A DNA stretch of 64,000 nt from Duganella alba (GCF_009674495.1 NZ_WKJN01000014.1:86041-150040), one strand, 5' to 3'. Shown: positions 8,317-16,767, counted from the stretch's first letter. Notes: a model not told the origin generated them from the sequence alone. Numbers and translations are program-made.

Positions 8317-9108
8317 ATGACTTTCACCACATTGCGCCGGCTGCTGTCGGGCGCGGCGCTGCTGTGCGGCATGCACGCGGCGTCGGCACAGATGCAGCCC
8401 ATGAGCGAAGACGAACTGTCCGACACGCGCGGACAGGGCCTGGTCACGCTCACCAACACCAGCCTGGGCGGCTACGACTTCAGCAAGGTCGCGCTGGACG
8501 CCGACATTTCGCTGAGCGCCAACATCCGCAACATGCGGCTGGGCGAGTACAGCTATTCGCTGCGCAACGGCGGCGGCGCGGATCTGGATATCCCGCTGAT
8601 GCAGTTCGGCCGCAGCGACGGCACCGAGGCGCAGCGCCTGGTGCAGATCAGTAATCCGTATTTTGAATTCGTCTACAAGAACGCCGCCGACGGCGCCTCG
8701 CGCGAGGCGATCGGCCTGCGCTTCGGCTTCGAGTCGATCAGCGGCGATATCGGTTTGCAGGTCAAGACCCTGTCCGGCTCGATGCGCGTGACCGGCACGG
8801 CGGCCGACGGCAGCACGCTGGTGCTGGACTCGCGCACCGATGCGCTCGGTGGCAAGCGCTGGGATGGCGCATGCACGGCGCCGTGCCTGACGCTGTCGCA
8901 GCTGGGCGGCGTGACAGCGGGCGACGCCAGCGGCGGCAGCCGTGATTTCTGGGTGTCGTTGCTGAAGACCGGCGTGCAGTTCCCGACGGCGGCGGGCTTG
9001 CCGGCGTCCGATCCAGCGCAGGCCGGCGTGTGGCTGAACTGGCGCGACAAATTGCAGGCCCTGAACACCAGCGGCATCACGCCGCCCAACCTGCCGAAGG
9101 GACGCTGA
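8317..9108 (+). CDS. FilA-like exported protein, 263 residues
   Basis: Signal peptide 1-24 (AASA-QM), then the locus motif at 29-41 (MSEDELSDTRGQG). The mature part is polar and beta-rich. It has two Cys close together (CTAPC near residue 190) that could form a disulfide. The C-terminus (NLPKGR) lacks the His ending of its neighbours. Its stop overlaps the next start (TGATG), so 8317, 9108 and 9929 form a translationally coupled trio. Larger than the duplicated proteins, it could be a tip or adaptor subunit, which is inference only. Confidence 0.75.
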   Translation: MTFTTLRRLLSGAALLCGMHAASAQMQPMSEDELSDTRGQGLVTLTNTSLGGYDFSKVALDADISLSANIRNMRLGEYSYSLRNGGGADLDIPLMQFGRSDGTEAQRLVQISNPYFEFVYKNAADGASREAIGLRFGFESISGDIGLQVKTLSGSMRVTGTAADGSTLVLDSRTDALGGKRWDGACTAPCLTLSQLGGVTAGDASGGSRDFWVSLLKTGVQFPTAAGLPASDPAQAGVWLNWRDKLQALNTSGITPPNLPKGR

Positions 9109-9932
9109 TGCGGCGCGCGCTGCTGGGCTTATTGATGGTGATGTCGTCGGCTGGCGCGATGGAACCGCTGAGCGACAGCGCCCTGTCGGCGGTGCGCGGA
9201 CGCGATGGCGTCAGCTTCGATCTGAACGGCTTCGCCATGAGCGGCGATGCGCGCGTCAGCTACACCGCGCCGAACGGCGCCAGCCTGTATGTGGAAAAAT
9301 TCAGCGCGTCGCGCAGCGACAGTCTGTTGCCGTTTTCCGATCCGTTCCGGCTGGATATTGTGCCGGGTGCGTCCGGCCTGGCGGACGTGATCAATATCGC
9401 GTTTCCCTTGAACGCCAATGCCGAGCAGCGCTGGCAGATGGCGTATGACTGGGGCGTCGGCGCCAACGGCGTGGTGCGGGAGCAGGGCAGCGTGGTGGTC
9501 AAGGATCTGGTGCTGACGGGCGGCGGCTTGCAGTTCACCACGCCGCAGGTGAATGACGGCATCGCGTTCGGCGCGGCGTTGAAGATGGATATCGCGCAGC
9601 TGTCGTTCCAGCCGCGCGGGCGTGATGATGCGACCGAGGCGATGGTGTTGAGCGGCATTCATCTTGGCGGCGCGGATGGCGGCGCGTGGCAGATCGCGAA
9701 TGTGGCGTCGCAGCCGGCGGTGATCAATGCGTTGAATGACGAGTCCGGGCCGCGCCTGCACATTGGCATCGACTGGCCGGATGCGCGCTATGGCAGCGGA
9801 CAGGCGCCGGCGGGCAGCATCGTGGTGGACAATATTTCGTTTGTGAGTCCGGGACAGCCGACGGTGGATCTCGGTTCGTCGCGGATTGGATCGATCCAGA
9901 TCCAGTACCTTGATATCAAGTTCAAGCAATGA
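9108..9932 (+). CDS. FilA-like exported protein, 274 residues
   Basis: I chose the ATG at 9108 (MRRALLGLL) because it gives a clean signal peptide ending at SAGA-ME, overlaps the preceding stop, and has GAAGGGA upstream; a longer frame to 9030 would add a non-signal extension. The leader-like motif is at residues 21-34 (LSDSALSAVRGRDG). The body is beta-rich with no Cys, and the end is YLDIKFKQ. Function unknown beyond the fil-like context. Confidence 0.75.
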   Translation: MRRALLGLLMVMSSAGAMEPLSDSALSAVRGRDGVSFDLNGFAMSGDARVSYTAPNGASLYVEKFSASRSDSLLPFSDPFRLDIVPGASGLADVINIAFPLNANAEQRWQMAYDWGVGANGVVREQGSVVVKDLVLTGGGLQFTTPQVNDGIAFGAALKMDIAQLSFQPRGRDDATEAMVLSGIHLGGADGGAWQIANVASQPAVINALNDESGPRLHIGIDWPDARYGSGQAPAGSIVVDNISFVSPGQPTVDLGSSRIGSIQIQYLDIKFKQ

Positions 9933-10390
9933 TGAAGCGCGTGCTGTGCTTGCTGCTGTGGGCCGGCGTGGCGCGGGCGGGCGAGTTGCGGGCGCTGGAT
10001 GATGTGGAGTTGGCCAAGGTCAGCGGCGGCGACGGCATCAGCTTTGCGGCGCACGTGGTGCTGAATGATCCGACGCTGGTGGGGGCGGTGAGCGATAGCC
10101 GCTTGTCGCTGGGGTTCAGCGGCGGCGGGCAGAATCGCTACATCGTGTTCAAGAATGTGCGGGGGACGGTGGATATGTTCACTGTGAACCTGGGCGTGCA
10201 GACGCGCAGTGATGGGGGCGGGGACTATATTGCGATTGGGCTGCCGGGATATGTGCGCTACACCAATTTCGGCTTCGAATCGCTGAGTGTGCAGAACGAC
10301 CCCAGCGCGCCGGTGACGGGCAACCTGGGCAGCGTCAACATCAACGGCACGGTGTCGCTGCAGGGGCAGGTGCGGTTCTGGGGGCACTGA
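9929..10390 (+). CDS. FilA-like exported protein, 153 residues
   Basis: Signal peptide 1-17 (VARA-GE), followed by the most canonical form of the locus motif, LDDVELAKVSGGDG (residues 23-36), a textbook-looking double-glycine leader. The C-terminus is QVRFWGH, similar to the WIFAH ends of the duplicated proteins. The start overlaps the previous stop by 4 bases. Last gene of the plus-strand series. It is the best candidate for testing cleavage by the C39 peptidase. Confidence 0.78.
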   Translation: MMKRVLCLLLWAGVARAGELRALDDVELAKVSGGDGISFAAHVVLNDPTLVGAVSDSRLSLGFSGGGQNRYIVFKNVRGTVDMFTVNLGVQTRSDGGGDYIAIGLPGYVRYTNFGFESLSVQNDPSAPVTGNLGSVNINGTVSLQGQVRFWGH

Positions 10391-10459
10391 TAGCGGAGGA
10401 CGGCGGCCCCGGTTTCGGCGCTCAGTTGGAGGCTGCGTTTTACCCCGCACGGCCAGCCA

Positions 10460-10488
10460 AGGGTCAGACCCCTGCGGGGTCTGACCCT
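10460..10488. repeat. Short REP-like hairpin, GGGTCAGACCCC type
   Basis: Arms 10460-10472 and 10476-10488 are perfectly complementary with the loop TGC. It overlaps the stop codon of the minus-strand MFS gene and lies between convergent genes. It is the shortest member of the window's hairpin family. Confidence 0.85.
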
Positions 10489-11677
10489 ACGGTTTGCGGG
10501 TTTCCGTGGCAAACACGCACAATGCGATCAGCGGAAACGCGAGTCCTGTCCACAGCACCCCCGTCCACCCGTGCGCGGCGAACATCCAGCCGCCCAGCGA
10601 TGAACCGATCGCGCCGCCCATGAAGAACAGCGCCATGTACAAGCCATTCAGGCGGCTGCGTATCTCCGCCGGCAACGCAAAAATCGCCCGCTGCCCCGTC
10701 ACCAGATTGGCCGACACGCCCATATCCAGGATGATCGAAGTCAGCACCAGCACGCCCAGATCCAGCAGCCGGCTGCCGTGGATCAGCAGCGGCATGGCAA
10801 ACGCCAGCACACCCAGCAACAACGCCACCAGCGTGGTCGAACGGCTCTTGCCCTGGTCCGCCCGGTGACCGGCAATCGGCGACGCAATCGCCCCGGCCAC
10901 GCCCACCAGCGCAAAAATCGCCACGCCGGTCTGACTGATCTGGAAGTACGGCCCGGTCAGCTCCAGCGACACGCACGTCCAGAACAGGCTGAACGCGCCA
11001 AACATGCAGGCCTGGTAGGCCGCGCGGCGGCGCAGCACCGGCGTCGCTTTCAGCAGGTGCCACATCGAACCGAGCAGGACGAAGTAGTGCATGCCGCCCT
11101 CCGGCTGCCGCTGCGGCAGCCGCGCGCGCAGCAGGAAGGCCAGCGCCGCCGTGGTGATCGCCGACAGCACGAAGATCGCATGCCAACCCAGCGCGTCCGC
11201 CACCAGGCTGGCCACGGGACGCGCCAGCATGATGCCCATCAGCAGGCCGCTCATGACCTTGCCGACAGTCTTGCCGCGCGTTTCAGGCCGGGACAGGTGC
11301 GCCGCGAACGGCACCACGATCTGCGCCGCCACCGAACCCAGGCCGATGCACAGCGCGGCAAACAGGAACAGGTTGGCGCTGCTGGTCACCGACGCGGCCA
11401 GCAAGGCCACCGCCGTCACCAGCAGGGCGATGACGATCAGTCGCCGGTTCTCCAGCAAGTCGCCCAGCGGCACGATGAACAGCAGGCCGATGCAGTAGCC
11501 GATCTGCGTCAGCGTGACGATCAGGCCGGCCGCGCCCGGGTCGAGACCGGTGGCGCGGCTGATCGGGCCGATCAGCGTTTGCGCGTAATACAGGTTGGCG
11601 ACAATCAGGCCTGTCGCGATGGCGAACAGCCAGACCATGCCGGGTGAAAGATCTTGCTGGGCGTGGGACTGGCTCAC
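10487..11677 (-). CDS. MFS transporter (drug efflux type)
   Basis: About 396 residues with 12 predicted membrane helices and the MFS loop between helices 2 and 3 (PLGDLLENRRL). I prefer the GTG at 11677 because CAGGAG lies at proper distance in front of it; an ATG at 11722 would add 15 residues without a ribosome site. Substrate is unknown; the family includes multidrug and sugar exporters. It is a single gene, convergent with the fil-like series and separated from it by a REP-like hairpin. Confidence 0.85.
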   Translation of the reverse strand: MSQSHAQQDLSPGMVWLFAIATGLIVANLYYAQTLIGPISRATGLDPGAAGLIVTLTQIGYCIGLLFIVPLGDLLENRRLIVIALLVTAVALLAASVTSSANLFLFAALCIGLGSVAAQIVVPFAAHLSRPETRGKTVGKVMSGLLMGIMLARPVASLVADALGWHAIFVLSAITTAALAFLLRARLPQRQPEGGMHYFVLLGSMWHLLKATPVLRRRAAYQACMFGAFSLFWTCVSLELTGPYFQISQTGVAIFALVGVAGAIASPIAGHRADQGKSRSTTLVALLLGVLAFAMPLLIHGSRLLDLGVLVLTSIILDMGVSANLVTGQRAIFALPAEIRSRLNGLYMALFFMGGAIGSSLGGWMFAAHGWTGVLWTGLAFPLIALCVFATETRKP

Positions 11678-11752
11678 GTCATGCTCCTGAAAATTTGGAA
11701 GGGCGGCAATTTTACAGGGCATGAAGAATTGCTGCTGCGCGTGCGCCGTTTT

Positions 11753-12760
11753 TTACAGGCCGGCCTGCTCGCGCGCCAGCGCCTGCCGCACCTCGGCGGT
11801 GATCTCGTAGGAGCGCAGGCGCTGTGCATGGTCGTAGATCTGCGAGGTGATCATCAGTTCGTCCGCGCCGGTGCGGGCGATGAAGTCCTGCAGCTGGCGG
11901 CTGACGGTGGCCGGCGAGCCGATCGCGGTGCACGACAGCACCGAGTCCAGCATCGCGCGTTCGGGCATGCCCAGCGATTCGAGGTAGCCCGCTTGCGGCG
12001 GCGGCAGTTTGGACGGGCGGCCGGTGCGCAGGTTGACGAAGGCCTGCTGCATCGAGGTGGCGCGGAAGTGCGCTTCTTCGTCGGTGTCGGCGGCGAACAC
12101 GTTAAAGCCCAGCATCACGTAGGGCTTGGCCAGTTGCGCCGACGGCTGGAAGTTGGCGCGGTACAGCGCCATCGCCTGCTGCATCATCTGCGGCGCGAAG
12201 TGCGAGGCGAACGCGAACGGCAAGCCGAGATGCGCCGCCAACTGCGCGCCGAAGGTGCTGGAGCCAAGTATCCACAGCGGCACCTTGGCGCCGTTGCCCG
12301 GCACGGCCAGCACGCGCTGGCGCGAATGGTCGGACAAATAGTCCTGCAGCTCCAGTACGTCCTGCGGGAAGGCGTCGGCGTCGCTGTCGAGGTTGCGGCG
12401 CAGGGCGCGCGCGGTGGTCTGGTCGGAGCCGGGCGCGCGGCCCAGGCCGAGGTCGATACGGCCGGGGAACAGTGCTTCCAGCGTGCCGAACTGCTCGGCG
12501 ATCACCAGCGGCGAATGGTTCGGCAGCATGATGCCGCCGGCGCCCACGCGGATGGTGCTGGTGCCGCCGGCCACGTGGGCGATCACCACCGCCGTGGCGG
12601 CGCTGGCGATGCCGGGCATGCCGTGGTGTTCGGCCAGCCAGTAGCGCTGGTAGCCCCAGCGTTCGCCGTGCTGCGCCAGGTCGAGCGTGTTGCGGAACGA
12701 GGCCGACGCATTGCTGCCTTCGGCGATAGGGGACAGGTCGAGGATGGAGAATGGAATCAT
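11753..12760 (-). CDS. LLM class flavin-dependent oxidoreductase (YhbW-like)
   Basis: 335 residues, a luciferase-like TIM barrel. Typical segments are [16 protein letters not shown] near residue 41, [13 protein letters not shown] near 70 and [17 protein letters not shown] near 97, as in the single-component monooxygenase-like group (YhbW/MsnO8). These use FMNH2 or F420; in a betaproteobacterium FMN is likely. Substrate unknown. Monocistronic, divergent from the next gene with 61 bases between starts. Confidence 0.9.
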   Translation of the reverse strand: MIPFSILDLSPIAEGSNASASFRNTLDLAQHGERWGYQRYWLAEHHGMPGIASAATAVVIAHVAGGTSTIRVGAGGIMLPNHSPLVIAEQFGTLEALFPGRIDLGLGRAPGSDQTTARALRRNLDSDADAFPQDVLELQDYLSDHSRQRVLAVPGNGAKVPLWILGSSTFGAQLAAHLGLPFAFASHFAPQMMQQAMALYRANFQPSAQLAKPYVMLGFNVFAADTDEEAHFRATSMQQAFVNLRTGRPSKLPPPQAGYLESLGMPERAMLDSVLSCTAIGSPATVSRQLQDFIARTGADELMITSQIYDHAQRLRSYEITAEVRQALAREQAGL

Positions 12761-12807
12761 GGGTGCAGGTCTCTCAAGTAATCACATGCCCATTGAAAGT
12801 GTGTGGG

Positions 12808-12813
12808 TATAAT
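12808..12813 (+). promoter_or_regulatory. -10 box TATAAT just ahead of a start codon
   Basis: A perfect TATAAT ends 8 bases before the ATG at 12822, which would place the transcript start about 2 bases from the start codon. No good -35 is seen at standard spacing. There is no Shine-Dalgarno sequence, consistent with a leaderless message. Confidence 0.4.
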
Positions 12814-12821
12814 CTTTCTAA

Positions 12822-13589
12822 ATGGATAGACAAGCATACACAGATTGGGCCAAGCGTGCAGGGCAGGCCCTGATTGCCGCGGCTATGACCGCGGCGTCCC
12901 CCTCCGCCGTCGCCATCCCGCCACCGCCGCTGGTGGTCGCGGTCGACACCGGCACCGAGATGCCGATGGCCGCTTTCCGCGATAACCATCTGGTGGACGG
13001 CTTTCACAAGCAGCTGGGCGAGGCGCTGGCCGCCAGGCTGGGGCGCGAAGCCAGCTTTCTGCTATTGCCGCGCAAGCGCATCGCCATGGCGATGGAGGCC
13101 GGCCAGGCCGATGTGATCTGCCTGTATCTGCCGTCCTGGCTGCCAGGCAAGTTTGAGTGGTCCAAGGGCTTTTTCCCGGTCGCCGAAGTGCTGGTGACCG
13201 ATACCTCCATTCCCCAGCCACATAAACTCCAGGATATTGCCGGACAACCCGTTGCAACTGTGTTGGGATATTATTATCCCGAATTGGAGAAACTGGGATC
13301 GGGTTTTGTCCGTGATGATGGCCATTCGTCATCGGGTAATCTCCGTAAAATGGCGGCCGGGCGTTTGCATCATGCTATTACCCAGCAAAGCACGCTTGAT
13401 TATTATCTCAAGGTTGGCGAGAAACTATCATTATATCCGCCTTTTGTGATCAAAAGCTACAAGGCCCGGTGCGCCGTGTCGCCACAGGGGCGTGTGCGGC
13501 TGGACGAGGTGAATAAGGCAATTGATCTGCTGGTTAAAGACGGAAGTGTGAGCAAAATAATCAGCACTTATCAGAATCGCCTTAAATAA
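12822..13589 (+). CDS. Periplasmic solute-binding protein, SBP_bac_3-like
   Basis: 255 residues. A basic N-terminus and hydrophobic stretch (about 14-31, ending SAVA-IP) form a signal peptide. The mature protein has the type 3 solute-binding layout: LVVAVDTGTEMP at the start, GFHKQLGEALAARLG, a mid-lobe return (LQDIAGQPVATVLG) and a terminal helix before YQNRLK. No permease or ATPase gene is nearby, so it may be an orphan or a sensor-like binding protein. The second half is richer in A+T than neighbours. Confidence 0.8.
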   Translation: MDRQAYTDWAKRAGQALIAAAMTAASPSAVAIPPPPLVVAVDTGTEMPMAAFRDNHLVDGFHKQLGEALAARLGREASFLLLPRKRIAMAMEAGQADVICLYLPSWLPGKFEWSKGFFPVAEVLVTDTSIPQPHKLQDIAGQPVATVLGYYYPELEKLGSGFVRDDGHSSSGNLRKMAAGRLHHAITQQSTLDYYLKVGEKLSLYPPFVIKSYKARCAVSPQGRVRLDEVNKAIDLLVKDGSVSKIISTYQNRLK

Positions 13590-13711
13590 TGTTTTATTTT
13601 TCCGACGGTTTTTAAAAATACTGTCTGGCAGCGCGTAGTCCTGAATTACTATTGAAAAACGGTGAGGCGTTCGCCTTATTCTGTTTTTATTCCAATGTAA
13701 ATATTAATTCT

Positions 13712-14626
13712 ATGGCACGCGCGATGAAATCCGGTATGTTGTTTGCTCTCCTGCTGGCTTGTTGCCAGGCTGTGCTCGCCGCCGGCACGCTGGAAACCTC
13801 GGCCCAGCATCGGGGCCAGCTGTACCGGGTGACGCATGACGGCAAAACCAGTTATCTGTATGGCACGGTCCATGTCGGCCGCGACGGCGCCTACCCGCTG
13901 GACGAGGTGGCTGCGCGCGCGCTGCTCGACTCCAAGGCGCTGGTGATCGAACTGGATATCCGCGAAGACAAGGCGTTCCAGGTGGCGCTGACGCGCTATG
14001 GCCGCTATGCGGAAGGCGACAGCGTCCAGAACCATTTGACGCCCGCCACGCTGGACAAGACCGTGCAGGCGCTGGCGCGCGCCGGCATTTCGCTGGCGTC
14101 GGTGCAGCAATACAAGCCGTGGCTGATCGCCAACCTGCTGGTCGGCGCGGAGCTGGACAAGAACGGCTACCAGCGCAGCCAGGCGGTGGAGTTCGCGCTG
14201 CTGGCCGCCGCGCAGAAGCAGGAGAAGACGGTGCGCGAACTGGAAAGCGCGGACTATCAACTGAGCCTGTTCGACTCGCTGGACGCGCACCAGCAGGAGC
14301 AGTATCTGCTGGAAAACCTGGCCGACCTGGCCGACGGCGATTCGCTGAAGCGTTCGCAGGCGCTACTGGAAGCGTGGAGCGTTGCCGACCGCAGCGGCAT
14401 CCAGGCCGCGTGGCACACCGCCACCAGCGGCGACAGCATCTCGGCCGGCTTCATGAACCGTGTGCTGCTCGGCAAGCGCAATCCGGAGATGGCGGCCAAC
14501 ATCGAGCGCATCATGCAGCAGGACCAGGTGGCGTTTGTCGGCGTCGGCCTGCTGCATCTGGTGGGCGACGATGGCTTGCCGCAGTTGCTCAAGCGGCGCG
14601 GCTACCAGGTCGAACAGCTCTATTAA
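13712..14626 (+). CDS. TraB/GumN family protein
   Basis: About 304 residues from ATG 13712, chosen because it begins the signal peptide (MKSGMLFALLLACC, cleavage near AVLAA); a TTG at 13652 would add an unlikely extension. The TraB/GumN hallmarks are present: SYLYGTVHVG near the start, an Asp/Glu pair in VIELDIRED, and AFVGVGLLHLVGDDGLP near the end. The family is thought to be a metal-dependent hydrolase related to the TIKI proteases; its role in bacteria is unclear. The 3' end overlaps the convergent lipoprotein gene by 4 bases. Confidence 0.88.
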   Translation: MARAMKSGMLFALLLACCQAVLAAGTLETSAQHRGQLYRVTHDGKTSYLYGTVHVGRDGAYPLDEVAARALLDSKALVIELDIREDKAFQVALTRYGRYAEGDSVQNHLTPATLDKTVQALARAGISLASVQQYKPWLIANLLVGAELDKNGYQRSQAVEFALLAAAQKQEKTVRELESADYQLSLFDSLDAHQQEQYLLENLADLADGDSLKRSQALLEAWSVADRSGIQAAWHTATSGDSISAGFMNRVLLGKRNPEMAANIERIMQQDQVAFVGVGLLHLVGDDGLPQLLKRRGYQVEQLY

Positions 14627-15018
14627 TACGCCTGCACGCGGCCGTTGCCGTAGCGGACGCGGTCGCCGATTTTGTAGCTGGGCATGGATTCTTCGACCAC
14701 CATCTGGCTGCTGCCGTCGTCCAGGCGGACCGTGACGCGGTAGACCTTGTCGGTCGGCGAGCCCATGTTGCCGCCGGCCGCCGCCGCGCCGGCCGCGCCC
14801 ATCGCGCTCAGGCCCACGTCCTGACGCTGCAGCTGGTCGATGGCCTGCACCACGCCATAGGTGGTGGACGTTGGCATTGTCGTCGCGGCGGTCGGCGCCG
14901 ATTGCGGGCTGGGGCCCGGCATGGTGGAGGCGCTGCTGCTGTCCTGCGTCATCTTGTCCGCGCAGCCTGTCGCGGCAAGCAGGCAGAGCGCCATGGTCAA
15001 TACGGTGGTCTTCGTCAT
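14623..15018 (-). CDS. Small lipoprotein of unknown function
   Basis: 131 residues with a lipoprotein signal (LLAATGC, Cys19). Ser/Thr/Pro-rich linker to about residue 52, then QAIDQLQRQDVG, a Gly/Ala stretch and a C-terminal beta-rich part (VYRVTVRLDDG, IGDRVRYGNGRV) resembling the ends of outer-membrane glycine-zipper lipoproteins. A perfect FNR-type box lies about 70 bases upstream of its start, shared with the divergent small gene. Confidence 0.8.
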   Translation of the reverse strand: MTKTTVLTMALCLLAATGCADKMTQDSSSASTMPGPSPQSAPTAATTMPTSTTYGVVQAIDQLQRQDVGLSAMGAAGAAAAGGNMGSPTDKVYRVTVRLDDGSSQMVVEESMPSYKIGDRVRYGNGRVQAY

Positions 15019-15084
15019 TGTCGCCTCCCTAAAATATGCTCAGAGGCGCGTCTGGCCGCATTGTTCCCTTACCTAAGCGCTCGA

Positions 15085-15098
15085 TTGATGTACATCAA
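15085..15098. promoter_or_regulatory. FNR/ANR-type box TTGATGTACATCAA
   Basis: A perfect TTGAT-N4-ATCAA palindrome (16 bases if flanking A and T are counted). A -10-like AATAAT at 15121-15126 would put the plus-strand start near 15133, which centres the box near -41.5, the classic activating position. It lies between the lipoprotein gene and the small gene at 15156. Confidence 0.7.
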
Positions 15099-15155
15099 TT
15101 GAATGATGCTACCTACACGCAATAATTGTTCGGTATCACTTTAAAGGATATCGAT

Positions 15156-15371
15156 ATGTTGACACGCGTGACAGATACTATTATCGAAGAGCTAATTGAT
15201 GCCACCTGCGGCGACACCCGCAGCCGGCATTTCTTCCTCCACGCACTGCATGGCCTGGTACGCGTGGCCAAGGCCGAGCAGTTGCAGGAAATGCGCATGG
15301 ACGTCGAGCTGGCAACCGGCGAAGTCAGTCAGCCGGAAGGGTGCGATAGCGACTCCAGAGAGCCCACATGA
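15156..15371 (+). CDS. Small unknown protein, 71 residues
   Basis: MLTRVTDTIIEELIDATCG begins a mostly helical, acidic small protein with no signal peptide or membrane helix. The ATG at 15156 has AAAGGAT at good distance. The C-terminal 15 codons overlap the convergent VanZ gene. A perfect FNR-type box upstream supports a real, oxygen-regulated gene. I do not recognise the family. Confidence 0.55.
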   Translation: MLTRVTDTIIEELIDATCGDTRSRHFFLHALHGLVRVAKAEQLQEMRMDVELATGEVSQPEGCDSDSREPT

Positions 15372-15717
15372 CGGCGGCCGTCAGCATGGCGGCGGTGCAG
15401 TCCACCAGCCAGTCCGACACGGCGCCGTGGCGATACGGGAAAAAGCTTTGCACGCATTCGTCCAGCGCGCCCATGGCGGCGATGGTGAGCACGGCCTTGC
15501 CGGCGCGCTGCGACGGCGTGCCGCTGCCGCCGGTGAAGATCAGGAAGGTCAGTCCGGCGTAGGCGAGCGAATGCAGGATAACGCCGGAGGCGACTTCGCC
15601 GATGTCCTGGCGGGCGCCGGGAATCGAGCCGAGTATCAGGATCAGCAGATACAGCACGATGGCGGTCCAGTAGCGGAGACGGGCGTGGGAGGCGGTGAGG
15701 AGTAGTTGCTTGAGCAT
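15325..15717 (-). CDS. VanZ family membrane protein
   Basis: 130 residues with about four hydrophobic helices. VanZ-like features: an early SIPG after the first helix, HSLAYAGLTFLIF, and DECVQSFFPYRHGAVSDWLVD, the conserved Asp/Glu-rich segment. VanZ relatives affect resistance to teicoplanin or are of unknown role. The 3' end overlaps the small convergent gene by 47 bases. Confidence 0.85.
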   Translation of the reverse strand: MLKQLLLTASHARLRYWTAIVLYLLILILGSIPGARQDIGEVASGVILHSLAYAGLTFLIFTGGSGTPSQRAGKAVLTIAAMGALDECVQSFFPYRHGAVSDWLVDCTAAMLTAAVMWALWSRYRTLPAD

Positions 15718-15754
15718 GAGGAAACAATACCATGCACTGCAAAAAAGGGGGAGT

Positions 15755-15783
15755 GGTGCACCGGACTCCGGTGCACCTTTCTT
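15755..15783. terminator. Perfect 10-bp hairpin with T-rich tail
   Basis: GGTGCACCGG (15755-15764), loop ACT, CCGGTGCACC (15768-15777), then TTTCTTG. Stem is perfect. It lies upstream of the VanZ start and downstream of no obvious plus-strand gene, so its role is uncertain. Confidence 0.45.
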
Positions 15784-15861
15784 GAGTCATGCCTATCGGT
15801 TGCATGTACTTAAGATGTGACCAGTATAGGCAGCGTTTGTTACGCCGTCATGACAGCGCGC

Positions 15862-15890
15862 AAAAAAAAAGCCCGCTGACTGGAGCGGGC
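15862..15890 (-). terminator. Intrinsic terminator of the SDR gene
   Basis: On the minus strand, GCCCGCT (plus 15890-15884) pairs with AGCGGGC (15877-15871) and is followed by nine T. It lies 116 bases past the SDR stop. The rest of the roughly 290-base gap from 15718 to 16005 holds no gene I can see. Confidence 0.8.
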
Positions 15891-16005
15891 TTAAAACTAT
15901 TTTCTTGGAGGAGAATAGTGGAGACAGGTGTAATTATGCTGCGTCGCCAGATCGGTGTCTAATTGTTCTTTCAGATACCAGACATCAGGCTAGGGCATAA
16001 CTCTC

Positions 16006-16767
16006 TCATTTGACGGGCACGGTGTAGTTCAGCGCCAACCGGCCGCCGTCCACGTACAGGGTCTGGCCGGTCATGTAGCTGGCGTCGTCGCTGGCCAGGA
16101 AGGCCGCGATCGACGCCACTTCCTCCGGTTCGCCGCAGCGCCCCATCGGCGTGCGCGACAAGATGGTGTGGCGCGATTCCGGGCTGGCCATCACGGCTTT
16201 CTTGGCCAGCTCGGTCAAAATGGTGCCGGGACCGATGCCGTTGACGCGGATGCCGTGCTCGACGAGGTTGAGCGACATCACCTTGGTCAGCTGGTTGATC
16301 GCGCCTTTGGACACCACGTAGGGCACCTGGTTCGGGATCGCCAGCTCGGCGTTGACGCTGGACATATTGATGATCGAACCGCCCTGCTGCTTGACCATCA
16401 CGCGCGCCACGGCCTGGCCGCACAGGAACATCGACTTCAGGTTGATGCGCATGACGCGGTCGAAATCTTCCTCGCAGACGTCGAGGAAGTTGGCGGCGTG
16501 GGTGACGCCGGCGTTGTTGATCAGGATGTCGATGCGGCCGAAGGCGGCCAGGGTGGCGGCCACCATGGCGTCGACATCCGCCTTTTGGCTGACGTCGGCG
16601 GCGAAGAAGCGGGCGTTTTCGCCCAGCGCGGTGGCGGCGTCGGCGCCTTCCGGCTTGATATCCACCAGCATGACCTGGGCGCCTTCAGCGATCATGCGCT
16701 GGGCGCAGGCCAGGCCGATGCCTTGCGTGGCGCCGGTCACGATCGCGACTTTTTGGGATAATTTCAT
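16006..16767 (-). CDS. Short-chain dehydrogenase/reductase
   Basis: 253 residues, classical SDR. TGATQGIG (residues 11-18) binds the dinucleotide, Asp36 after the second strand suggests preference for NAD(H), NNAG is at 84-87, and Ser137/Tyr150/Lys154 form the active site (YVVSK). FabG-like or glucose/secondary alcohol dehydrogenase; the substrate cannot be read from sequence. It is divergent from pyrF and ends at a strong terminator. Confidence 0.93.
   Translation of the reverse strand: MKLSQKVAIVTGATQGIGLACAQRMIAEGAQVMLVDIKPEGADAATALGENARFFAADVSQKADVDAMVAATLAAFGRIDILINNAGVTHAANFLDVCEEDFDRVMRINLKSMFLCGQAVARVMVKQQGGSIINMSSVNAELAIPNQVPYVVSKGAINQLTKVMSLNLVEHGIRVNGIGPGTILTELAKKAVMASPESRHTILSRTPMGRCGEPEEVASIAAFLASDDASYMTGQTLYVDGGRLALNYTVPVK

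Noticed and set aside
9909..9920. CTTGATATCAAG as a further FNR box
   Set aside because: The two halves have no 4-base spacer and the site lies inside a coding region.
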